Shown: piece by piece, positions 1-6,852 of the stretch | Layout: every line of letters starts with the position of its first letter | Position numbering within the stretch: position 1 is the stretch's first letter | Assembly: GCA_900554645.1 (NCBI GenBank) | Contig: USIE01000006.1 | Location: 1-55,222 of the forward strand | Length of the DNA stretch: 55,222 bases | Direction of reading: 5' to 3' | Source of the DNA: an uncultured Collinsella sp. | Lineage (GTDB): Bacteria > Actinomycetota > Coriobacteriia > Coriobacteriales > Coriobacteriaceae | The notes under the pieces: model-generated | Told to the model about the DNA's origin: nothing | The model's database searches: none | Seen by the model: the letters and a program-made list of their open reading frames with translations, nothing else | Translations under genes and position numbers: made by a program

Positions 1-81
1 GAAACGGCGGTCGACGAAACTGGAGAGGAGGTATTACGAGCTCCTGTGCGAATTGGAGAGAACGCTCCCGCAAACTGCCTC

Positions 82-110
82 TTGACAACTTATAGGAGCG
101 TCGGTTTTAT
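82..110 (+). promoter_or_regulatory. Candidate sigma70-type promoter with no obvious gene
   Basis: TTGACA at 82-87 and TTTTAT at 105-110 are separated by 17 bases, close to the housekeeping consensus. No plus-strand gene follows; transcription would run into the 3' end of the minus-strand trmB-like gene. The surrounding 1-227 contains no convincing coding sequence. A weak inverted repeat (ACGCTCC/GGAGCGT, 63-101) overlaps the promoter. A chance match cannot be excluded. Confidence 0.35.
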
Positions 111-227
111 GTTTCGCTATGCGGGCTGTGCCTGGCTATTGCAAAAAAGTCTACTCACTTAGGTTTGAGGGCCGTTCGCTGGCGCCAATTTGCGCTTGTT
201 TGCCGACGCCGCGACCATCAGAAGCCC

Positions 228-1067
228 CTAGGACTCTTGCGGCAGGCGCTTCTTGCCTTTACGGGCGCGGTTTCTAAAGTTCTCGACGGCCTCTTCCATA
301 CCCAGAGGTACATAGGTGAGCTCATCGAGGTTTTCGGGCAGGTAGCAGGCAAGGCTTTGCTCCTGCGCGCGGCCCGCCGCGAGCTGTTCATCGCTGGGCT
401 GCGCGCCGGGTGTGGCGCAAATGCCATAGACGACGGCACCCATCTCGCGCGTGCGGCATTCGTATTCGGTCTCGGGATGCTCGGGATGGTCGCGGCGGAC
501 GTCGTCGCTTACCCAAAGCGTGTCGTAGCCGGCCGCGGCAATCTGCCCCAGGGCGTAGTCGCGCAGCGGTTTGCTGTCGGTGCGCAGCGTGACGGTGGCG
601 CCGGCTGCAAAGAGCGGGCGGTAGAGCATCAGATGGTCGACATGGACGAGCCGTTTTTTGGCGTACTTGGCCTTGGGCTGCGGCGTGGGAAAGTTGATGG
701 TAATGGCATCGAGCTCGCCTGCGGCAAACAGCTGCGGCAGCGATGCGGCGCCTCGGGGCAGGACAAGTGCGTTGGACAGCTCCTGCTCGCAGATTTTCTG
801 TGCGGCATAGGCGATGCAGATGGGCTCCTGGTCCATGCCGATAAAGAACGTGTTTGGCTCGCGGGCCGCGCGCTCTACAAGGTACGTTCCCTTGCCACAA
901 CCAAGATCCAGATGAAGGTGTTCGAAAGGCTTGCTGCCTGCGGGCGCACAGGCCTCGCGCCAATCTCCGGCATAGGCCTCGGGGTTCGTCTCAATCGCAT
1001 CGGCGTAGCGCTCCAGGCGCTCCTCGAGTACAAAGTTCTTAGGCGTGCGAACGTGGACGGCTCCCAT
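228..1067 (-). CDS. trmB: TrmB-like tRNA (guanine-N7)-methyltransferase
   Basis: Predicted 279-residue cytoplasmic SAM-dependent methyltransferase that would make m7G46 in tRNA. The SAM-binding motif LDLGCGKG lies at residues 53-60, followed by FIGMDQEP at about 75-82, both typical of TrmB. The family signature normally written FPDPWPK...H.KRR appears at 126-140 as NFPTPQPKAKYAKKRL: the Asp is Thr, the Trp is Gln and the His is missing, although the basic tail is kept. The chain is longer than usual (about 210-240 residues), with a C-terminal extension rich in charged residues. ATG at 1067 is preceded by AAGGAG. It lies 118 bases downstream of another methyltransferase gene on the same strand. 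The family assignment is firm, but the altered motif leaves the exact substrate less certain. Confidence 0.8.
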   Translation of the reverse strand: MGAVHVRTPKNFVLEERLERYADAIETNPEAYAGDWREACAPAGSKPFEHLHLDLGCGKGTYLVERAAREPNTFFIGMDQEPICIAYAAQKICEQELSNALVLPRGAASLPQLFAAGELDAITINFPTPQPKAKYAKKRLVHVDHLMLYRPLFAAGATVTLRTDSKPLRDYALGQIAAAGYDTLWVSDDVRRDHPEHPETEYECRTREMGAVVYGICATPGAQPSDEQLAAGRAQEQSLACYLPENLDELTYVPLGMEEAVENFRNRARKGKKRLPQES

Positions 1068-1185
1068 GAGGCTCCTTGGTCATAAATGCGAAACGCATGG
1101 CTGCGCGTTTCGGCAATGCGTTGGAAGAAGGTGGGCATAGTTTGCCCGAAAGATGCGGCGCGGCTCGGCGGCGCGTCGTCGATGC

Positions 1186-2058
1186 CTACAGACGCTTGAG
1201 AATCACATAGCGGTTGAGCTCGCCGCTGCGACCGTCGGCATGGAAGCGCTCAAGCTCGCGCACGGGGACCTCGCCGCTCTTGTAGAACGTACGGACGCCG
1301 CGCACCAGGTCGGTGATCTGCTGATCGTCAAAGTGATGGCAATAGCGGTAGGCGTGGCGGTCGTTTTGCCAGCCAATGAGATGGTCGCCGGCTTCAAACT
1401 GCGCGGAATCGTAACCCTCAAACGGCGGGGTGAGCTCGGCGCGGGCCTCGGCACGAACGGCCTTGCGCGCCATGCGCTCGTCGTTCATAAACTCCCAAAA
1501 GCTGATGGCGATGATGCCGCCTGGGCGCGTCTGGCGCACCAGGGCGTCGAGCACGCGAACGCGGTACTCGCACGACGGTACGTGGTGCATAAAGCCAAAG
1601 CAGACTGAGATGTCGGCGAGCGGGGCATCGAAAAGCACGTCGGGCGTCTCGGCGGGATTGAGCTTCATGAGGGCATCGAGCACATCGAGCTCCTGGAAGT
1701 GCAGGTTGGGAATGCGCAGCGCGTGGCCGTGTGCATCGATGGCCAGGTCTTGGCACGAGTCGACGCCATAGAACTCGAAGGGGCAGCTGGCATCTGCCGA
1801 GGGGTTTGTGCCGTCGACGCCCTTGGCTGCAAGTGCGCCGCCGGCGGCAAAATTCTCGAATCGCATGTTGCCGCAGGCGAGATCGAAGACGCGGACGGGA
1901 TCCTCGATTGTGGCGACGTCGAGCTGCTCGAGCGCGATGTCCATGGTGCGCACCCAGCCGGGCCACGGGGCCTGGCGCGTATCGGAAAAGGAGGCGGAGT
2001 GCTCGCGATAGAACGTGTTGTTGAGCTGGATGAGCGATGAGGCGAAATCGCGGTTCAC
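1186..2058 (-). CDS. Class I SAM methyltransferase, Trm9/ALKBH8-like
   Basis: A 290-residue SAM methyltransferase. VFDLACGN (about residues 57-64) is motif I; CFGFMHHV and PGGIIAISFWEF further on match motif IV and the post-motif strand. Near the N-terminus SDTRQAPWPGW resembles the F(S)xTRxxPWP element of Trm9/ALKBH8-type tRNA wobble-uridine methyltransferases, so a tRNA wobble role is plausible but inferred. An ATG at 2106 exists but has no ribosome binding site. The GTG at 2058 follows GGAGGGAG with a 9-base gap, so I chose it. It may be co-transcribed with the trmB-like gene. An Elp3 gene nearby (4036-5943) acts on the same nucleotide class, which is suggestive but not proof. Confidence 0.65.
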   Translation of the reverse strand: MNRDFASSLIQLNNTFYREHSASFSDTRQAPWPGWVRTMDIALEQLDVATIEDPVRVFDLACGNMRFENFAAGGALAAKGVDGTNPSADASCPFEFYGVDSCQDLAIDAHGHALRIPNLHFQELDVLDALMKLNPAETPDVLFDAPLADISVCFGFMHHVPSCEYRVRVLDALVRQTRPGGIIAISFWEFMNDERMARKAVRAEARAELTPPFEGYDSAQFEAGDHLIGWQNDRHAYRYCHHFDDQQITDLVRGVRTFYKSGEVPVRELERFHADGRSGELNRYVILKRL

Positions 2059-2325
2059 GGCGCGGAACTCCCTCCGTTGGCGGTGCGGAATAAACAGTAC
2101 GACCATACTACCGTTAACGCCGCAACGGGGACAACCAAGCTACGGGTCATTGCTTTGTTTGGACACATTTCCGCAGCTCATATGTGCCCGCAACCGCCGG
2201 TTGTCAAAAATCTCACTAGAATAGGTGGCATGCTTTTGGCGGTGGCGGATAGATTTTTAACTGTGCAAGGCGCCTTAAGAACAAAAACGGTCCGGCGGCA
2301 CGGCTGGCATCACATAGGAGGAACC

Positions 2326-3042
2326 ATGAATGTAGAAACTGCGCAGCGGCTCGCCGACCTTCGTCGCAGCAAGGGTTTTAGTCAAGAAGGATTGGCGCGA
2401 AAGCTGGGGCTGTCGCGCCAGGCGGTCAGTAAATGGGAGCGCGCGGAGAGCTCGCCCGATACCGAGAACCTGATCTCGCTCGCAAAACTCTATGGCGTGA
2501 GTTTGGACGAGCTCCTCAATCCGAGCGATGAGATCGAGGACGATATCGAGTTTGAGAACGAGGACCGCGCCCGTCAGCGCGAGGCCGAGGCGGCGGAGCG
2601 TGCCCGCACTCATGAGGCGGCGGCACGAGCTACCGAGGCGGCAACGCAGGCGAGTGATGCGGCTGCCAAGGCGGCGCAAGCGGCAAGTTGGAGCGCGCAG
2701 GCAGCTAATGCGGCGACGGCTCAGGTGACGGGTGCCGGTGCGACCAGCGTGACTCCGGTGAAGGGTCCGTTTCAGTCGTTCCCGTATTGGGCTGTGTGCT
2801 GGCTGCTGTTCTTTTTGCTGATGTTCCTGTTTGGTGCCGGCCCCTTTGCCGCGCTGATCTTCTTTACGATCCCCATCTATCACTGGGTGGCGCGTGCGCT
2901 CGATGGCGATTGGGCGCGCGGGGATATTCAGGTTGGTCCGGCGCCGGAGGCGGCTAAGGCTCAGGATGTTTCCGCTGCGGTTGATACTGACGTGGCTACC
3001 GCGATCACCGCTGAGCCGAGCGTCAAAGAGGGTGATGAATGA
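2326..3042 (+). CDS. XRE-family regulator with C-terminal membrane segments
   Basis: A 238-residue protein. Residues 1-65 form a classical Cro/CI helix-turn-helix (LADLRRSKGFSQEGLARKLG, then SRQAVSKWERAESSPDT). Next comes an acidic stretch, an Ala/Glu/Arg-rich and likely coiled-coil region (about 85-140), and two hydrophobic segments (about 155-195) that should anchor it in the membrane. ATG at 2326 follows AGGAGG. The stop overlaps the next start as ATGA, so the two genes are translationally coupled. Membrane-tethered XRE regulators commonly pair with a sensor protein; the DUF4097 partner fits that pattern. The signal and target genes are unknown. Confidence 0.85.
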   Translation: MNVETAQRLADLRRSKGFSQEGLARKLGLSRQAVSKWERAESSPDTENLISLAKLYGVSLDELLNPSDEIEDDIEFENEDRARQREAEAAERARTHEAAARATEAATQASDAAAKAAQAASWSAQAANAATAQVTGAGATSVTPVKGPFQSFPYWAVCWLLFFLLMFLFGAGPFAALIFFTIPIYHWVARALDGDWARGDIQVGPAPEAAKAQDVSAAVDTDVATAITAEPSVKEGDE

Positions 3043-3938
3043 TGAGGCTTTCGCATGAATCGAAGGTGCGCCTGATCGTTGGCATCGGAGCCTTCGTGCT
3101 TATCATCGGACTCGTCTTTGGCACTTCGCGGACATTGATTCACTACGATGGCCCGTGGGATCTCGACGATATCGCATCCGGCTTGTCTGGTGTGGACCAT
3201 GAGGACGACAAAGACGATCTTTTGAATGGCGGTAATTTCTCCGCTCAGCCTCGGCAGCTTTCGAGCGCGACCTTTGATGCCGATTCATTTCAGTCCCTTG
3301 ATTTGGATGTTACGTCGGGGACGGTTGAGGTCAAGTGCGTCTCCGACGGGCCGGTACGTGTCATCGAGAGTGGCCGCGTCGCAAAAGGAGTAGCTGCTTA
3401 CGATGCGGCAACCCAGAATCTGGCCGAGGTTAAGGGTTCTGCGCTCAAGATTCGCCAGTTCGATTGCGATGACGAGCGCGCCATTGACCGCACGGTTACC
3501 GTCGAACTGCCGCGCGAAGTTGCCGATAACATGGTGGGCATTACAGCGAATGTAGGATCGGGCGATCTGACGGTCACGGACATTGCGTGTCATGACCTCA
3601 ACTTGACTTTGGACTCGGGAGACATCGAGTTTGCGGGTACTGTAACCGACACCCTGAATGCCAAGGTAGGTTCGGGCGATGTGACGTTCGAGCTCTACCA
3701 GGCCCCCGCGAAGTCTATGGACGTAAGCGTGGACTCGGGCGATGTGGAGATAACGGTTCCGAACTCTACGGGCTTTAAGGCGAGCCTCACCGTGGGCAGC
3801 GGTGACTTCGAGAGCGATTTCCTTCCGCTTGGCTACGATGGCGAGACCATATTGAATCTTGAATTCGACAACGGTGATAAGTCTGCCACGTATCGTTTTA
3901 AGGTCGGTTCGGGCGACATGTCGTTCGAACCGGTGTGA
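3039..3938 (+). CDS. DUF4097-family membrane-anchored beta-repeat protein
   Basis: A 299-residue protein with one N-terminal membrane helix (about residues 10-28) and an extracytoplasmic domain. It contains repeated short units of the form VGSGDLTVTD, DSGDIEF, VGSGDVTFEL, DSGDVEITV and VGSGDMSFE, diagnostic of the DUF4097/putative adhesin beta-helix family. The start overlaps the upstream regulator by 4 bases. DUF4097 proteins often sit beside XRE or PspC/LiaF-type regulators and are thought to sense envelope stress; here that is inference from context. A strong terminator follows at 3985-4024. Confidence 0.85.
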   Translation: MMRLSHESKVRLIVGIGAFVLIIGLVFGTSRTLIHYDGPWDLDDIASGLSGVDHEDDKDDLLNGGNFSAQPRQLSSATFDADSFQSLDLDVTSGTVEVKCVSDGPVRVIESGRVAKGVAAYDAATQNLAEVKGSALKIRQFDCDDERAIDRTVTVELPREVADNMVGITANVGSGDLTVTDIACHDLNLTLDSGDIEFAGTVTDTLNAKVGSGDVTFELYQAPAKSMDVSVDSGDVEITVPNSTGFKASLTVGSGDFESDFLPLGYDGETILNLEFDNGDKSATYRFKVGSGDMSFEPV

Positions 3939-3984
3939 CATGCGGTTTTCGGAGATCGGTGCATATAGGCATGCTCTTTGATGG

Positions 3985-4024
3985 AGGCGCCGGGGCCGTG
4001 ACTGGCTCCGGCGCCTTTGCCTTT
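3985..4024 (+). terminator. Rho-independent terminator after the XRE-DUF4097 operon
   Basis: AGGCGCCGG (3985-3993) pairs with CCGGCGCCT (4008-4016), with additional pairing of GGCC/GGCT inside, followed by TTTGCCTTT. It ends only 12 bases before the next gene's ATG. Confidence 0.8.
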
Positions 4025-4035
4025 ACAATGGGGGC
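4024..4035 (+). promoter_or_regulatory. Possible -10 element giving a leaderless elp3 transcript
   Basis: TACAAT at 4024-4029 ends 6 bases before the elp3 ATG. If used, transcription would begin at or within a base or two of the start codon. The only purine run, GGGGG, ends one base before the ATG, too close to act as a normal Shine-Dalgarno. No clear -35 is seen, because the terminator stem occupies that position. Confidence 0.35.
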
Positions 4036-5943
4036 ATGGAACAGATTATTTTGAACATACTCGAGGCTCTGCGTCGCGGTGAGACCGTGGACGACAAGGC
4101 GCTCGTCAAACTGATACATGCCGAGGCGCGCCGTGAGGGTGCCGACAAACGAGATCTGGCCAAGCGCCGTCTGCTGCCGTTCTACCAGCGGGTTAAACGT
4201 GAGAAGCCGGCTCGTTGGGCTGGATGGAATGTCGATGCCGAGCTGGAGCGTCAGCTGCTGCAGGTGCTGCGCATGAAGCCGCGCCGCACGGCTTCGGGCG
4301 TGGCGACCATTACCGTCATCACCAAGCCCTGGCCATGCTCGGGCGATTGCCTGTTTTGCCCCAACGATCTGCGCATGCCTAAAAGCTATCTGCACGCCGA
4401 GCCGGCGTGTGCCCGTGCGGAGCAAAACTGCTTCGATCCGTATCTGCAGGTGAGCGCTCGCCTGACCGCACTTTCGCAGATGGGTCATGCGACCGATAAG
4501 ATCGAGCTCATTGTGCTTGGCGGTACCTGGAGCGACTATCCGCAAGGGTATCAGGCATGGTTTATGTCGGAACTTTTCCGTGCGCTCAATGACGATGCCG
4601 TCGCCGGCGTGGCGGCCAACCCCATGCTGGCGCGTCCGGGCATCAGTCGTGTCGAGGCGGGGCGCCTGCTCGATGACGCTCCCGCCGATGCCCTGCCGCC
4701 GGTGGTAGCGGAGCGTCGCGAGCGCTATCGGGCTGCCGGTATTGCGACCGATGAGGCTGAGCTTGCGAGCGGCGTTGCCGACGAGCAGGGGCGTGTGGAT
4801 GCTGCCGTGGGCGGCTACAACCGTGCGGTGCGTCGTCTGTACGGCCCCGGTACGCCGTGGGGCGAGGCCACCGAGTGGCAGACGGCAACGATGGAGGAGC
4901 TCGAGCGCCAGCAGCGCATCAACGAGACGGCGAAGCATCGCGTGGTGGGGCTCGTTATCGAGACGCGCCCCGATGCTGTAACGCCGCAGGCCCTCACGCT
5001 CATCCGCCGCCTGGGTTGCACCAAGATACAGATGGGCATCCAAAGCCTTGACCAGCACCTGCTCGATATCAACGAGCGCCGCATTTCGGTGGCGCAGATC
5101 GAGCGGGCGTTTTCGCTCGCGCGCCTGTTTGGCTTTAAGATCCACGCGCACTTTATGCTCAACTTGTTGGGTGCTACGCCTGAGGGGGACAAGCGTGACT
5201 ACGAGCGCTTTATGACCGAGGGCGCCTTTATGCCCGACGAGGTCAAGGTCTACCCGTGCGCGCTCATCGAGGGCTCGCGTCTGGTGGGCTGTTACGAGCG
5301 TGGCGAGTGGCGCCCCTATACCGAGGAAGAGCTGCTCGACGTGTTGGCCGATGACATCGTGGTGACGCCGCCGTTCTGTCGCATCAGCCGCATGATTCGC
5401 GACTTTAGTTCCGATGACATCATGGTGGGCAACAAGAAGCCCAACCTGCGTCAGCTCGTCGAGAACCGCCTGGCTGCTCGGGGTGACGGTGCGACGGTGT
5501 GTGAGATTCGCTATCGCGAGATCAGCACGGCGGGTGCCGACCTGGACGAGTTGACCCTTGATGAGGAAGTGGCGTACGAGACGCCGGTGACTTACGAGCG
5601 CTTTTTGCAGTGGGTGACGCCGCGGGGCAAGATCGCGGGCTTTTTGCGGTTGTCGCTGCCCGATCGCGCTTTTGTTGCCGCACATGCGGACGAGCTGCCG
5701 ACGATGCCGGACGAGGCGATGATTCGTGAGGTGCACGTGTATGGCATGGCGGCGCGCGTGGGCGATCAGGGCCAGGCAGCGCAGCACCATGGATTGGGAC
5801 GTTTGCTCGTGGAGCGTGCGTGCCAGATAGCTCGGGACGCTGGCTATACGTACATCAACGTGATCAGCGCGATCGGTACGCGCGAGTACTATCGCCATCT
5901 TGGATTTTATGACCATGGCCTTTATCTGCAAAAGGAGCTCTAG
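4036..5943 (+). CDS. elp3: Elp3: tRNA wobble-uridine C5 modification, radical SAM plus GNAT
   Basis: A 635-residue two-domain enzyme of the Elp3 family, which uses acetyl-CoA and SAM to start cm5U-type modification of wobble uridine 34. The radical SAM cluster cysteines are C101, C105 and C108 (CSGDCLFC, CX3CX2C), followed by ELIVLGGTW and, later, GIQSLDQHLLDINER. The C-terminal GNAT domain (about 530-635) carries GLGRLLVERAC and TREYYRHLGF, matching the acetyltransferase part of Elp3. The length is a little above archaeal and bacterial homologues because of an insert around residues 190-270. Bacterial Elp3 is uncommon and there are no Elongator partners, as in other bacteria. The next gene starts immediately after the stop codon. 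Confidence 0.9.
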   Translation: MEQIILNILEALRRGETVDDKALVKLIHAEARREGADKRDLAKRRLLPFYQRVKREKPARWAGWNVDAELERQLLQVLRMKPRRTASGVATITVITKPWPCSGDCLFCPNDLRMPKSYLHAEPACARAEQNCFDPYLQVSARLTALSQMGHATDKIELIVLGGTWSDYPQGYQAWFMSELFRALNDDAVAGVAANPMLARPGISRVEAGRLLDDAPADALPPVVAERRERYRAAGIATDEAELASGVADEQGRVDAAVGGYNRAVRRLYGPGTPWGEATEWQTATMEELERQQRINETAKHRVVGLVIETRPDAVTPQALTLIRRLGCTKIQMGIQSLDQHLLDINERRISVAQIERAFSLARLFGFKIHAHFMLNLLGATPEGDKRDYERFMTEGAFMPDEVKVYPCALIEGSRLVGCYERGEWRPYTEEELLDVLADDIVVTPPFCRISRMIRDFSSDDIMVGNKKPNLRQLVENRLAARGDGATVCEIRYREISTAGADLDELTLDEEVAYETPVTYERFLQWVTPRGKIAGFLRLSLPDRAFVAAHADELPTMPDEAMIREVHVYGMAARVGDQGQAAQHHGLGRLLVERACQIARDAGYTYINVISAIGTREYYRHLGFYDHGLYLQKEL

Positions 5944-6822
5944 ATGAACAAGCCGAGTGTTTCTGCCGGCATCGTTGCCGGCGTTGCCCTGGGAGCCGCG
6001 GCGCTTGGTGCGGCCGCCGTCGCTGTTCGCGCTGCCTGTTTGCAGGTCGCACGTACCCGCAACGGGCTGGCGCGGGTGAAGCGCATGCACGACGAGAGCG
6101 GTGACGAGGTCCGCGTGCTCGTACAGGGCGGCGTCTACCAAAGCGCGAGCTATGTTGGCGATCGTTGGGCGGAGCCAGTCTTTGCGTACTATCGTGCATT
6201 TGACGATGTGTTTGAGGCCGAGGATGTGATGCGCGACGCTTATGGTCACGGTATCAACCGTATGCTTATGCTAGGTGGCGGCGGGTTTGCCTATCCCAAG
6301 TTTGCGCTGATGTCGCACAAGGTCCTGCGCATGGACGTCATCGAGTATGACGGAGAGATAACGCGCTTGGCGCGCCGTTGGTTCTATCTGGATGAACTGG
6401 AGCACGCGGTGGGCGATCGCCTGCGGGTGATTACCGCTGAGGCTCGCTCGTATCTGGGTGTGACGAGCGTGGGCCATCGTCGCTACGACGTGGTCGTGAG
6501 CGATTGCTTTGGCGGTGCCGAGCCCGTGCGCGAGCTGGCGACCGTTGAGGCGCTGCGCCTGGTGCGGGGCAGCCTGAACCCCGGGGGTATCTACGTGGCC
6601 AATATCGTGAGCGCAAACGAGGGGAGCGATGTGACGTTCCTTCGCGACTGCGCTGCCACGGCGCTCGAGGTATTCGTCCACGCCTGGGTGGTCCCATGTG
6701 GCGATACGGAGTTCGGCGGCGAGGAGAACTACCTGCTCATCGCCAGCGACGGCGACTACGCCTTTGCCGAAGCCGTGCCCTTCGACACCGACTTCCTCGG
6801 CACCGTCCTTCACGACAAGTAA
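5944..6822 (+). CDS. Spermidine-synthase-like SAM-fold protein
   Basis: A 292-residue protein. A hydrophobic Ala-rich N-terminus (residues 8-32) looks like a membrane anchor or uncleaved signal. The rest resembles the spermidine synthase/class I methyltransferase fold: MLMLGGGGFAYPK (nucleotide-binding glycine loop), then MDVIEYDGEI and YDVVVSDCFGG. The polyamine-binding residues of true SpeE are not obvious, so it may be a methyltransferase-like protein of other function. The ATG begins directly after the elp3 TAG, implying co-translation with elp3. No polyamine pathway genes lie nearby. Confidence 0.65.
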   Translation: MNKPSVSAGIVAGVALGAAALGAAAVAVRAACLQVARTRNGLARVKRMHDESGDEVRVLVQGGVYQSASYVGDRWAEPVFAYYRAFDDVFEAEDVMRDAYGHGINRMLMLGGGGFAYPKFALMSHKVLRMDVIEYDGEITRLARRWFYLDELEHAVGDRLRVITAEARSYLGVTSVGHRRYDVVVSDCFGGAEPVRELATVEALRLVRGSLNPGGIYVANIVSANEGSDVTFLRDCAATALEVFVHAWVVPCGDTEFGGEENYLLIASDGDYAFAEAVPFDTDFLGTVLHDK

Positions 6823-6833
6823 GTCTCCCCGTC

Positions 6834-6852
6834 CCAAAAAAGACTGGTCTTA
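6834..6852 (-). terminator. Weak terminator of the TerB-N/BrxD/helicase operon
   Basis: Read on the minus strand, AAGAC CA GTCTT (6851-6840) overlaps the helicase stop codon and is followed by TTTT (A run 6834-6839 on plus). The stem is only 5 bp, so this is a weak candidate. Confidence 0.4.

Noticed and set aside
2201..2222. TTGTCA/TAGAAT promoter before the XRE gene
   Set aside because: The gap is only 10 bases, too short for a standard promoter; the -10-like element may be used with another -35, but this could not be supported.
3898..6249. Minus-strand open frame of 783 codons opposite elp3
   Set aside because: It crosses two genes and a terminator, and the translation (rich in His, Arg, Leu, Ala) has no recognisable motif. 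Elp3 on the other strand is certain.
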